Below are positions 49,373-61,875 of a stretch of DNA of 64,000 nt, piece after piece. The notes beneath the pieces are model-generated. The model made no database searches, had not been told where the DNA came from, and saw only the letters and a list, made by a program, of their open reading frames with translations. Numbering within the stretch: the first letter of the stretch is position 1; every line of letters begins with the position of its first letter. The translations under genes and the position numbers were made by a program. Source of the DNA: Cenococcum geophilum 1.58 (lineage: Eukaryota; Ascomycota; Dothideomycetes; Gloniales; Gloniaceae); contig KV748178.1 of NCBI GenBank assembly GCA_001692895.1, forward strand, positions 5,806,867 through 5,870,866, written 5' to 3'.

Positions 49373-49618
49373 TATACTTTTAGGATACGGTTTTGCTTTA
49401 TTTTACTCCTTTGCTTAGCGCTTAAACTAGATATAATTGGCTTCGGATAGTATTTAGTTAGTCCCCCGCAACAAACCTTAGTGGCCTAGCTAAAGAGCAT
49501 CGCATTTTAGGGCGTCTCGTTTTTGGCCTAAATGCTTATACTCTGGAATTTTTATAGTAGGAGCTCGAGCTTTAGACCACTTTTAGTGCCAGAGTCCGTG
49601 CTTTAGGATTACTTTCTA

Positions 49619-49720
49619 TCTAGGCGCCTATACTTTAAGATTACTTTCTGTCTAGGCGCCTATGCTTTATAGGGTCACTTTTTATCTAGGCGCCTATACT
49701 TTATAGCGTCTTGTTTTTGG
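49619..49720 (+). repeat. Three tandem units around TCTAGGCGCCTAT
   Basis: Three units of about 32-35 bp, each starting with the palindromic core TAGGCGCCTA. Confidence 0.8.
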
Positions 49721-50117
49721 TCCTAGTACCTATATACGCAGACCTATTAATTATAGTTATTATACCTCGTAAGACTTAGCGGCTAGACTAGGCTTTTAGG
49801 CGTTACGCCTATAATTCTAAAGCCCGTGCTTTAGACCTTTAAATTTTGGTCTTATTTTATTATAGGGCTTAATAATTAGGATTAAATAAGGAACTACCTC
49901 TGCTCTGTCTCTAACTCTATATATTAGCTATTAGCATCTAAATCTCTATATTTTCTACGTAAAAGGTAGTATTACGATCTATGATTTATTGGAGCAAGCG
50001 GGTAATAACTTTTACCCATATACAGGACATATTTTGATTCTTTAGTGATATATAAAAGCCCTAGTAAACTATTAGTCTTAATTAGTTAGTTTTTCTTAAC
50101 CTAGGCCTAGCTGTAAT

Positions 50118-50122
50118 GTACT
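50118..50122. repeat. Target-site duplication of LTR element 2, left copy
   Basis: GTACT here and at 55664-55668, directly outside the LTRs. Confidence 0.85.
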
Positions 50123-50358
50123 TGTAACCGACTACTTGGACTGTACTAAAGATACAAGGTTGCAGCCTTCAAGCCTGCATCAGCACTACCCTTGTATACC
50201 TCGTATACCTCGTATATCTTATATTACCCTGTTTCGACTATGTATTAGTCTACCCTTTTATTTTATTACCTACACCTTCTTTATATATATATACTACTTA
50301 ATTTCCATAGATTTACAATTAAGTCGTTTATTTAATTCTTCGTACTGTAAAGCTTATA
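50123..50358 (+). repeat. 5' LTR of element 2
   Basis: 236 bp, from TGTAACCGACTACTTGG to AAGCTTATA, the latter a mutated form of the ACA terminus. Confidence 0.9.
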
Positions 50359-53300
50359 GTTATAAGCCCGGATTGCACTACCTGCTAACTAATTAATCTA
50401 CTACCTTATTTAAGAAGTTACTACTTCTACCTTTGCAGTGTCTCGAGCTTTTTTACCTATTAAACGAACGGACGATTAACCCCAGTTAACGATTGTACGT
50501 ATCTGACCGACGAACGAACTAATAAATTAAATTAAAAGTTCGAAACGTCAAAATAAGGTTTTTGCTAAGACGCTAATTGGACCCTGCCTAATCTGTTAAA
50601 ATCCTAAAATGATAACTACAAGCGAATTAAAAGTTAACCTTATCCTTAACTAGCCTTCTAATTGGACATAGTGGTTTTTTATTATCTAAGACACTGCTAA
50701 AACTAACGAGGTATAGGAGTATATTAACCCATCTAAAAAAGGCGAGCATCTAAAGCTAGAATAACTAAGTCGTCCCACACTAAGGGATATACTACCCACG
50801 GCTATATTAATAGCAAAGCTAGACCTAAGTTAGCTCACCGCCTATAACTAGCTCTATGCTAAATATAAAGACGATCTTCGCATATATGAGAAGCAAAAAC
50901 GGGCTATAAACGATATCAGTAACTATATTGTTTGTACCACATTAGTAGCCTACCTTCCACTTATCAACGACCTCAACACGGTACACAAACGGCTTTAAGC
51001 ACTTAAGACTACACTAGCCCCTACTACCTTAGGTCAAAAATAAGACGTCCTTAATTAGTACACGGCTTTAAAAGCCTATAATAAAAAGCAGAGCATTAAT
51101 AAATAGTTAAATAACTAGCGGAATGTCTATAAGCTTACGGAGCAATTAAAGCTACTAGATATATAAGGATTTAGGCCACATTATAATTTCGTTTAAGTAA
51201 TTAAACCTATCTCTTCTAGTTTTGTAGGAGCACTAGAAATAAACCTTATTAGGAAAAAACGGAAGGATAAAGCTGCCCCATCTATTATCGATTTAATTAA
51301 GGAATTTAAGGAGCACTACCGCATATAGTAAGTAGCATCCTCTGCTACCCCTACTAATAACTCTGCTTTTGCAACCCTAGGCAATTTAAATTTTAATTTA
51401 GATTCCTATAGCAATTCTAATCCCAATTTAAAATGGAATAAGGAATGCATATGCGGCTTTACACATCGATTTAGCAACTGCTACTATATTGTTAAGCAGA
51501 AGCGCCCTTAAGGATAGAAACCAAACCCAAACATCTAAAAGAAAGTAGAAGAAGCAATCTCATCTACACCTTAGATTAAACGCATTATTAACCTCATCTT
51601 AAAAAGAAAATAGGAAGTAAAGAAGAACACAGAATCTACAATTAATTTTAATTCTAAAACCCTACCTTCTAAAACCCCGACTAGCTATACTGCCGTGTTT
51701 AGTACTGGTTAAACTCCATTTAAACTCCAGAATACCTAGATACTTAACCCTAGTGTAGATACCCACGTCTATAACAACTAAGAAGACTTTACCTTCTCCT
51801 ACCTAGCTGTAGAAGACGACTACCTAATTACTAGCGGAAATTTTAAAAAGATATAAGCTTACGGAACAGTAACGATTACTATTAATATACTTACTAGGAG
51901 CTCAAAAATAAAGCTATTCTATATAGCATTAGTACTTACCATATTCACAAATATTGTAGCACTATTAAGAGCTACTGATAACAATATCTATTTTAACTTA
52001 GGACGAAACTTGCTATACCGTCTAGCAACTAGCGAAATAGTATACTATGCGAAACGACTAGGGGGCTACTAGGCACTAATGTATAGAGAGCCTACCCTAG
52101 ATTTAATAACTTAATCAACCTTTTTAACAAAAAGATATTAACCAAGCAGAATGGCCCGCAAACTAGTTGGAGCTACAGCTATAAAATAGTATAAAATACT
52201 TAGCCATGCAGGACCTAATGCTATTAAGCAGCTTCCTAAGTATGTTAATGGCGCAGAACTAAACGATAAATAAGTACCGCGCAAAATTAAGTGTAAAGTT
52301 TGCTTAATATTAAAGTATATATAGTAGATCTCTCGAAGACGAGAACATGAATTTTTAGCCACTTAACCATTTAAGCGGGTAGCATTTAATATTATTACCC
52401 TTGGAGAACTAGGGTACAACGGCAATAGATATGTAATACACTTCTATTGCACGTATTTCAAATTTAATTTTGTATTTACCGCTAAGAATAAGGACAAAGC
52501 TACCGTTCTACCTACCATTTAATTAAAATACGATTCTACTAAGACATTGTCTTCTTTTGGAGCGATAACGAACGAGCTTTTGGACAAATAGGAGACACCT
52601 TATATACATGGTGCGCAGATAAAGGCATTACTTTTAAATACCAAGCCCCGTATATAGAAGAATAAAATGATGGAGCCGAATGATCTGGACGAACCCTTAT
52701 GGAACGATTAAGGGCTATGCAGCTAGAAGCTTCCTTACCCCCGTCTCTAGGACCAGAGGTGTTTTTTACTACTAGATACGCATTTAATCGAACCCCAAAT
52801 AAGCAGCTAGGGTAGAAAACTCCGTACGAGATCGCCTACGGCAAGCCGCTATTACTTACCTATATGCATGTATATGGTTGTAAAACCTATATACTAGACA
52901 AACGAATTAAAAAGGAAGACAAACTAGCTCCTTATGCATTAATTAGATACCTAGTCGGCTACAATTTAACTAATATTTATTAAATCTGGATTCCGAGTCT
53001 CCGTAAGGTCATTCGAACCAGAGACGTTACATTTAATAAGACCTCGTTCTATAACCCTAAGGGTTAAAACATTAACTACCTACTAAGGGAAGCATTAGAA
53101 GACACCCTCTAGACGATCAGTCTACTAGAACCTCTATGTAAGGACGAATTTAAGGACGAATTAATCCTATATATAGTTAATCTAGACCCTTAAAGATCTA
53201 CCTCAGGTGTAGATTAAACGACTATATCTAAATCGAACGATTTAGCAAAGCTTTATACGAAGAATACTAAGCAGTTACCGATACCTAGTAGAATGGTATC

Positions 53301-55427
53301 TCCAGATTTACTAGAATCGAATACCTCACCATAAGGACTTTAAGACGACATCCTAGATATAATTGAGACAACCTCTACCTAGCTAAGCTCCCCAGAACTA
53401 TCTAATAGAGCAATTAATACAGCTCTACGAGCTAACGAAGTCTCGGCCAAACCTTCTACTAACCTTATCCTACTAGAAGGATTAAAAAGAATTTAACGTT
53501 AAGCGCATGTAGTAGCACTAGCCAATCTATCTACCCTATTTAATTACTACGCTGGCTTTGCCACAGGGCTAGTAAAGGATATTGACCGAACTAGATCCTT
53601 ATCTCTATATTGTGACAATCTACCTCCTAAACTAAAGAATCTTAAAGAACTAAGAAAGTATCCTTTAACTACTGGCTTTTAAAAGGCTATAGAAAAAGAA
53701 TATAATAACTTAAAACGCCGGGGGATATTTAAAATTGTACTAAAGGAAGAGGTAAGCAATAAGCAGATCCTTCCTCTAAAATAGGTCTTTAAATATAAGC
53801 TTAACAGCGACGGTTACCTATAAAAGCTTAAAGCTAGACTATGTGTCCGCGGAGACTTGCAGATTACCAAAAAAGAGACCTATATAGCAACCCTAGCTGC
53901 TCGAATATTCCGTGCTCTTATGGCTATAGCAGCCGCATTTAACCTAGAAATTTGACAGTATAACGCTGTAAACGCATTTACAAACGCTAAGCTTAGTAAA
54001 CTAATCTACTGCTACTGCCTAGAAGGATTTAATTAAAACGGATATGTCCTAAAGCTACTTATAGCGCTATATGGATTAAAAATCTTACCACTACTTTGGT
54101 ATAAAGAACTTACTAATATACTGGCTAAATTCGGATTAGAACTAGTACTAGGTACTAACTGCCTATTTACCGATAGACGACTTATTATCTTCTTCTATAT
54201 AAACAATATAGCCGTCCTATTTGCTAAGAAGGACCTTTTAAGACTTAAAGAATTTGAAGTAAAATTGCTGCACTAATATAAGATCCGTGCACTAGGAGAC
54301 CTATAGTAGTTCCTAGGTATTTAAATTAGTCGAGATCGAGCAAGTAGGAAGCTCTAGCTTTGCCAAGACTCCTATATCAAAAAGATAGCCAATTAATTCA
54401 ATATTTAACCACCAGAAAGATTTCCTAAGTCACTACTTCCTGCCAAAGAACTAATTCCGTCCGACCAGCAGACGAACCCTTAAAGAACCCTAGCCTACCA
54501 GCAACGAGTAGGGTCACTTACACACCTTGCCGTATTTAAAAGACCTAATATTGCTAAGACGCATTCTAAGCTGGCTAAATCCCTTACTAATCCAAATTAA
54601 GAACACCTTGATGTAGCAAACTAAGCTATTTCCTACTGCCTTAGAACAAAATCAACAGCTATCGAATACTCTGGCGAAGCCTTTGGAGCACACGTCTATT
54701 ACAGAAACCCAAAAAAAAAGACGTTACCTTTTACGGAGCATCTAATGCAGCATTTGCGGACGATAAGGAGACTAGACGGAGCTCTTAGGGGTACCTATTT
54801 ATGCTATTCGGAGGACCAATCGATTGGAAAGCTACCTTACAACAATTGGTTACTCGTTTAACTACCGAAGCGGAGCTTCTCTCCCTATCTGCTGCTGCCG
54901 TTGAAATTATCTGGTGGCAACAATTCTTTAAGGCAATTGGCTTTAACTTAGAACGCGATTTTACCGTGCTCTGCGACAATATATAGACCGTACAACTCCT
55001 AAGACAGGATATACCAAAGCTTAATACCAAGCTTTGATATATCGACGTCTATTAGCACTAGCTAAGACAGGAAGTCCAAGACAAAAAGATCGACGTCTAG
55101 TGGGTCCCTATAGATAAGATGCCTGCCGACGGCCTTACTAAGATCTTACCCCGTTAAAAGCACGAGGCATGGATAAAGCAGTTAAATTTGGTGGATATTT
55201 GACATTAGATTACTGTTCCATCTAGCAACTAGCACCTTCGATATTTGCAATATCCGCAATGTCCGTGATATTCGCAATATCCGCAATATTTGTAATATTC
55301 GCAATATGCCATTCTTACCCTACCCTTTGCTACTCCTAAAATGTATCTAAATTTCCTATTTTGGTATAGCTTCTGCCCTCATTTTATGTTCTACAGCTTT
55401 AACTACACCGTTAAATCTGGGGGGGTG

Positions 55428-55663
55428 TGTAACCGACTACTTGGACTGTGCTGAAGACACAAGGTTACAGCCTTTAAGCCTGCATTAGCACTACCCTCGT
55501 ATACCTCGTATACCTCGTATATCTTATATTACCCTGTTTCAACTACGTATTAGTTTACCCTTTTGTTTTATTACCTACACCTTCTTCATGTATATATACT
55601 ACTTGATTTCCATAGATTTACAATTAAGTCGTTTATTTAATTCTTCGCACTGCAAAGCTTACA
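55428..55663 (+). repeat. 3' LTR of element 2
   Basis: 236 bp, from TGTAACCGACTACTTGG to AAGCTTACA. Confidence 0.9.
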
Positions 55664-55668
55664 GTACT
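55664..55668. repeat. Target-site duplication of LTR element 2, right copy
   Basis: GTACT; its last two bases are the first two bases of the foldback MITE that follows. Confidence 0.85.
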
Positions 55669-56093
55669 TGATAAGCGAGTCGATCAGACAAGCAAGTCGA
55701 TCGCCTTAAAACCCCACCAAAAATTCGAAAACTCACACCTTAATATCTTAACAACCACTTAATAATAATTTTTAATAATTTAGATTTAGACTTTTATATA
55801 CGCTCTATAGCTTCTATTTGAGTTATATAGTAAATAGTCTAGTGGTTTTTAAGATATTAAAATTTGGAGGCTAAAACAAGGCCAAATTACTATATATTAC
55901 TATATCTTAAAAACTACTAAACTATTTACTATATAACTTTAATAGAAGCTTTAGAGTATATATAAAAGTCTAAATCTAAATTATTCCAATTTATTATTAA
56001 GTGGTTGTTAAGATATTAAGGCATGAATTTTCTAATTTTTTGGTGAGTTTTTGAGGTAATCGACTTGCTTGTCCGATCGACTCGCTTATTAAG
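55667..56093. mobile_element. 427-bp foldback MITE flanked by TA
   Basis: Nearly the whole element is one long inverted repeat. The left arm begins CTTGATAAGCGAGTCGATC and the right arm is its inverse, beginning CTTAATAAGCGAGTCGATC when read backwards; both continue through ACAAGCAAGTCGAT, CTTAATATCTTAACAACCAC and TTTAGATTTAGACTTTTATA. TA lies immediately outside both ends (55665-55666 and 56094-56095), which fits a Tc1/mariner-type MITE. It has no coding capacity. The Copia element to its left inserted two bases inside its end. Confidence 0.85.
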
Positions 56094-56095
56094 TA

Positions 56096-57602
56096 CGTTA
56101 ACACTTATTATCTATACTAATCCTCCCTTTAGGTATACTGCTTTAACTAGATAAAACCTATATAAAGTCTTAACAGACCGCTGGAGCTAGGTGGTAAGCT
56201 CTAGCACAAAGGCTAAGAAAGTGAATTATAGCATTACGCTAGAAAGGAAGCGGGGCGTAATGCGCCCTATACGGGCTAATTTGTATATTATAAGGCAAAC
56301 TTATACCCAAATCCCCTACCTAAGAGTAAGTACCCTTTTATTGGTTTTAAACACTAGACTCCTCTCTTGTTAACTTTAGAAATTCTCCTATTATCCTTTA
56401 GCTAATGCTAATAGAATATCTAATCCATTTCCAATATAGGCGTGTAATAAGACAACCTGGCTGGCAGGTAGGTAAAAATGCTAAAAGCATTACTTAGGCT
56501 CCCTATAGCGACTATTGCTAAGCTAGTATATAATTTATTAGAGCTAAAAGTGTAAGCTAATAATAACTTTAGTAGAAACATATTTACTTAAGCTTAATAA
56601 CGGTAATAATGGTTTGTCTCTTTTGGAGGCACCAACGGTTATATACTAAGATATTAGGCACTAACGTTGTCCGGAGCACTTCTTGACATTAGTAGTAGAA
56701 TAATATCCCACACTGCTCCGTGCTAATATTTTTTGTATTATTTAGAGATAAGTTCTTATTAAGTTAAAATTCTTAAAAAAGATATAGAAAAACCTGATAC
56801 CTTAGATCTTTCTTAGCCTTCTATATAAGCTCTTATCCGCCGAACTCTTAAAGATAATAGCTAGTTAGTGTTGAAAAATGTTATAGGCTTAAGGCCGGAA
56901 ATATTAAGGTAGTAGGTTAAGCAGAACCCAGTTTAGCTTCCTTTATAAATATTAGTTATAATATAAGCTAACGCCTTCTAGGCTACTAGCATATTTAAAG
57001 TATCCTAAGCACCCTAAGCCTGCCTTACAATAGCAACTTTATAAGCTCCTATTATAATAATAGGGAGTTCCCTAAGAATTCTAGTTTAATAGTTAGGCAG
57101 TTAGAGGACTAAGAGGAACTTGCTAGCAAGATAGAGGTTATTAAAATTATTTATTATTATCTTAGGGGAGACTTAACTTAGAAATGGTATATACTTTATA
57201 ATACAAGTCTTTAGGGTAAGATAATAAATAATATAGTAAGGATTAAGGCTTACGGGGGAAATACTATTCTTTATAATAGGTGGATTAGGAGGTTAACTCT
57301 AAACCCTATTAGCAAGGTAGGAAGGGCTATAGTTATTTACTATATTTAGAAGCGCTCTTAAATTCGCTATAAATCCCAACTTATTTAATTGCTTAGAAAA
57401 ATTAAAGTACTATTAAATGAAACTCTATGCTTAAAACACCGCCATATTAATGCAGTCTGTATATTAAGCTTAAATACTATATCCGGTAGCCTATTAGGAA
57501 AATTATTACTACTCCCCCCTACCGCTTAAGAAGCAGCTCCCTTAATTAATGCTTAGGTTACTATAACCGCCTAAGTTAAAATCAAAACTAATAGCATTAC
57601 TT
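56096..57602. other. Unassigned RIP-mutated stretch with former coding sequence
   Basis: Plus-strand frames at about 57.15-57.48 kb read like decayed protein (IYYYLRGDLT, WYILYNTSL, KRSQIRYKSQLIQLLRKI), leading towards the 108-bp repeat. I do not recognise the family. Nothing else is supported. Confidence 0.35.
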
Positions 57603-58250
57603 ATAAAAGCGCTATTAGAACCCGCGGGGGTACTAAAACTAAGCTTACTAGGGTTCCCTATTGCCATTCCGTAAGAGTCTATACTAAACTTAAAATTAGC
57701 CGCGTTATATATAAAAGCGCTATTAGAGCCCGCTGGGCTACCAAAACCGAGTTCGTTAAGGTTCCTTATTGCTATTTCGTAAGGGTCTATATTAAACTTA
57801 ATATTAGCCGCGTTGTGTATAAAAGCACTATTAGAACCCGCCGGGGCACTAAAACTAAACTCGCTAAGGTTCCTTATTGCTATTCCGTAAGGGTCTATAT
57901 TAAACTTAATATCAGCCGCGTTATATATAAAAGCGCTATTAAAACCCGCCGGGGCATTAAAACTAAGCTCGCTAAGGTTCCTTATTGCCATTCCGTGAGG
58001 GTCTATATTAAACTTAATATTAGCCATGTTGTATATAAAAGCGCTATTAAAACCCGCCGGGGCACCAAAACCGAGCTCGCTGAGGTTCCTTATTACTATT
58101 CCGTAAGGGTCTATATTAAACTTAATATTAGCTATATTATATATAAAAGCACGATTAGAACCCGCCGGGGTATTAAAACTAAGCTCGCTAAGGTTCCTTG
58201 CTGCTATTCCACAAGGATTTAAGTTAAACTTAAAACCGGTGGTGGTAGAA
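57603..58250. repeat. Six-unit 108-bp tandem repeat, open in both directions
   Basis: Units start at 57603, 57711, 57819, 57927, 58035 and 58143 (ATAAAAGCRC...), exactly 108 bp apart, the last one diverging at its end. 108 bp is 36 codons. The minus strand is open from 58027 to 57542 (unit NIDPYGIAIRNLSELSF plus SAPAGSNSAFI), and the plus strand from 57815 to 58222 (unit KTRRGTKTKLAKVPY plus YSVRVYIKLNIS). The protein context on the plus side suggests that the array sat inside a gene, but the family is unknown. Between-unit differences are mostly transitions. Confidence 0.9.
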
Positions 58251-59650
58251 CCTAGGGGGGACTTGTTTTAAGGGGTGGCTATAGCATTCTAAGAATAGTA
58301 TAACCTAGGAGACTCTTTGGCTACGCTTCTTATTAGGGCTTCCGCGTTAGAAGCTGATCTTAAAGTCTTAAAAAATAATGCTAATATTGGCATAAGCGGA
58401 TTAAATAAAGCTTTTATAAGGTACTTACCTAGAATAACTCTTATAAATGGCCTATGAACTTCAATCTAGTACATAGATATTTTAGGGTGGGACTGTTCGT
58501 TATAAACCTGAAGACTATTAATGCTATAGAGATTAATATTGCATTTTAAACAGAAGGTATAAGTAATAGCCTTAGCTTAAATTCTGTGGCCTAGGCCGGA
58601 CGCTTCTTAAATATGCCTGCGTAATCTTTTCTTGCTTCTATATTTTTGGCTATAATTAATGACTAAACACACCTCGCCTTCGCCCCTTTGCCTTATAACC
58701 CTGGATTTACCTATATTATCGAATAAAGCACTAACTAGGCCCTCTAAACGTGTAATGCTAATGCTTAATAATTTAATATACTTTGGAATATGCTCTAGCT
58801 TATTAAAGTTAAATAGCATTGCTTTAGTAAACGGCACTCTAATGCTCTTCTTAAGGTTACTAAGCCGCTTTTTAAGAGCCCCGAGTGCACGCTATATATG
58901 GGGAAATTAGGAACATCTATAACTGGGTAATATTAATATTTAGGAGAGGAAACTACTCTTTAGTAGTAGGGGGAATAATTTAGCGACTAAGCTATTTAGG
59001 GAGGAGGGTAGAAGATTCCCTTATGCTTATTAGTTTAGAATAGCACTTAGACAGGATTACTTACCGTATATTACTATTTTGGAGTTTGGATAAAAGTTAA
59101 TAAACAAATTAAGGGCCGTGGAACTATTGCGGATCTATATTACTTAGTTAGTGATCAGACTAAGCCTTTCTTCCCTAGCTTAGCGATCTCTTAATAGAAT
59201 ATTATAGCTACAGCTTAGAAGGACTAAAGGCCTATAATAATAACTTTAGGTTATATCTGCTAAAAAGCATTTAAAGTAAATGGCAATAGCAGATAGAGCT
59301 AAGAAGTTCACAAAAAAAATAATATCGTACTTTTGATGTAGTAGGTTACCTCGCTATTAGACTTCCTATAATTATATATAGAATTGAATTACATAAGCGT
59401 GGGTAGGGCGCCGTTTGGATTTTAGTTAAGGTTTGCTAGGATAAATAACGATCTAGCATAAACTAACGCTTTTAAATTTAGGCAACGTTAAGTTTATAAG
59501 CTTGTTAAGGCAATTAAAACGCCGTTAAAACTATATAAAATAGTTTAGTAGTTATTATAAGATTTTGGCTAAAGTTGGCTGGATTTTATTATGGTACTGG
59601 TAGAAAACGGCAGATCGTGGAAGATTGCGGCAGAAAATGGCAGAAAGTAG
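58251..59650 (+). pseudogene. Decayed gene of an unrecognised repeated fungal family
   Basis: After the tandem array, readable plus-strand blocks continue with few breaks: YFRVGLFVINLKTINAIEINI, SFLASIFLAIINDETHLAFA, GRGTIADLYYLVSDQTKPFFP and LQLRRTKGLQ (to about 59.24 kb), then SAKKHLK. They look like one former protein, but I cannot name it or decide whether it was a host gene or part of a mobile element. Stops are scattered through it. Confidence 0.35.
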
Positions 59651-61592
59651 CAGATATATAACTATGGTATATAATTATAGGACATATAAAGCCTAACTTT
59701 AAGCGGTATAACTATTCTTTTCCTTTCTCTAGCTTTGGATTTTCGTTAATAGACAATCTAATTATATAGGCTTACATATATCCTACTGCCGTGCTTATAC
59801 CTTAATTAGCTAAGTCTATAATATATTTTAGGAAAATATAGGTAATTTTAGGCCAAAATATCTTAGTTTTAAACCTTTGGCTTAGGATAAGATAATCTAT
59901 AAAAATTAAATAAATTAGGCAAGGGTAGTGTGTTATTAGGTTTGTCTAAATAACTCTACTTTTTTTAGAATATTTATAAATGTTATAGTTATTACTAGAT
60001 TTTGACTTAAAAGTGGTGACTTTTAGCTAAAATTAGCTATAAAAGCTAATAAATACATAACCTATGAAGCGTTGATTAAAAGTGGTATAGTATTATATCA
60101 ACCCTATAGGTGGTCTAGGTATAAGATAAGTCTTTGGAAATAGGTATAGGATTACTAAGTAGCCTTAAAATAATGCTCCGCACGTTTTTCTTCTGTATCG
60201 TTTTACTATATATATCTTTTAACTTCTAATATAACTACTACAAGGTATAGGATTATTCGCAAACTTATAAAGAATGTTTGGTATACGGAGTATAATAGCA
60301 TCTAAACTATTTTTAAAGCTGCTAAAATAACCTAAGAGAACTTTAAATGGGAAATTTAACATTAATGCGAGTTTTATAAGGCTTATTAGTATATCCGTCC
60401 TATTAAGGACGTCGTTTATATTACGATTAAGGGGAGGAGTGCCGATATTATAATCCTAGAGTGGGTGGAGTATAATCTAAAGGAGGCCTATAGACTTGGG
60501 CTTATATCCGCCGAAGCTTTAATCACTACAATAATAAAATCTATGCTATATGCACTCCTGGAGATATATAAGAAAAATTATATATATTATAGTAAAAGCT
60601 TTACCTGCTTAAGTCTCTCGTCTTTAATGGAGTTTTAGACATTAAACCTAAAAATATTAGAGTGTGCGTTAAAAATGGGGAGGTTAAAGGAGTAAAGCTT
60701 ATAGACTTAGGCAGTAGTACGTATTAAATGCTACTTTATGCTATCTTTTTTAATGCCATTATTGCTTTTATATAGGCTACTAATATAATATAGAGCTAAG
60801 CCCGTTTATAAAGATTTTAGATCTATAGTATACTGCTTTATATTATCCACCGGAAATATAAAATCTTAGTATTATATCTACTAGCTCTAATATAATTGCT
60901 TTAGAAGTGGCTGTAAGTTTATTAGAGTATAACGTTTATATTTTATTTCTTTCCTAGCGGAGTTAAAAGGCGGAGCACGTTAGCCGCCCTTTACCACTTT
61001 ATGCGGAGTTAGTGGTAAGATATTTAATAGTTCTTATTACTTCTTAGTCTACGTATTATCTGCGCCCGAGGCTACTGGCGCCTAGGGCAATCTAATAATA
61101 CCTATTTAAAAGAGTATCTATTAGCTGAGCTGTTACTAAATATGTATAGCTAACGATCTCTAATAGGAGCCGTATGGCTTAGTAGGGTTTAGAGATGTTT
61201 GTATAAATTTATAAACTAGAACTAGAAGATTCCTCCGGACATATTATAGGAGATGCTTCTACCTAAGACTATATAAGGTAAGTAAATGCTAGGGTATAGC
61301 CTTAGTAAGAAAGCTAGGCTTTAAGGGCTATAGTGGAGTCAGCTAGCCCCTATCTCTAAATACCCCTAGCGGTAAATAGATTATACTTCTAGCGTTAAGA
61401 TAACTTACTTTTAGGGCGCAGTATAATTAATCTTAGAGCTCTACCTGCGGTATTAGTCCTATACATAACAGTATAAATAGTGCGGCTGTACGGTTTGTTC
61501 TCGTCCTATAACGCTTACTATTCCTTAATTCTTTAAACTCTTTATTTATTCTTAAACCCGGACAACCCCCTATAAACTATATCTTACCAAAC
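59651..61592. other. Unassigned RIP-mutated stretch
   Basis: Plus-strand fragments near 60.35-60.65 kb (KAYQYIRPIKDVVYITIKGR, ADIIILEWVEYNLKEAYRLG) look like former coding sequence of unknown family. No repeat boundaries were found. Confidence 0.35.
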
Positions 61593-61875
61593 TGCCTCTG
61601 TTATTTTTTTTCTCTATAAATATCTACTTTTTAGTAAACGCTTCTTTACTAGTAACAAGGAGATAGTATCTATTATTATTATCTTCTTCTATATACACCT
61701 GCTTGTAAATAGCAGTAAGGAAACTGCCTTTGCTATTTTCTTTATCTATAGATATCTGCTTCTTAGTAGGCGCTTTTCTACTAGTAGAGAGGAGATAGTA
61801 TCCGTTATCTTCTTCTATACATACCTGCTTGCTACTAGCAGTAAGGAGGCGGCCTTTGCCATCTATACACACCTG
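61593..61875. repeat. Tandem repeat of about 126-133 bp, two full units and a part
   Basis: Units begin GCCTYTG near 61593, 61726 and 61852. The minus strand stays open (61872-61624), with a unit containing KQVCIEEDNGYYLLSTS. Confidence 0.8.

Larger units (their letters stand above)
43353..50117. other. Unassigned RIP-mutated region of 6.8 kb
   Basis: No family could be named. Minus-strand frames in 45.2-46.0 kb keep longer readable stretches (for example TNTYLVYLIFKDIKHLKDDY and RMIYTFLLCLEKYI) that look like former coding sequence, probably of a mobile or repeated gene. A purine-rich tract lies at about 47.60-47.69 kb. Local tandem repeats are listed separately. I found no LTR pair or terminal inverted repeats enclosing the region. 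Confidence 0.4.
50123..55663 (+). mobile_element. Ty1/Copia LTR retrotransposon, fossil (element 2)
   Basis: This is a complete-length 5.5-kb element with two 236-bp LTRs and a GTACT duplication. A G-rich polypurine tract sits directly before the 3' LTR. Plus-strand remnants run gag with a zinc-knuckle-like CGFTHRFSNCY (about 51.45 kb), protease, integrase (52.3-53.0 kb), reverse transcriptase (53.7-54.4 kb) and RNase H (54.7-55.1 kb; LTTEAELLSLSAAAVEIIWW), in Copia order. It is less mutated than its neighbours but still broken in many places. The LTRs differ at about 17 positions, all transitions (about 93% identity), and each copy carries some of the mutations. It is a different family from element 1. 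Confidence 0.92.

Noticed and set aside
54785-55030. A minus-strand 81-residue ORF.
   Set aside because: It is antisense to the Copia RNase H remnant.
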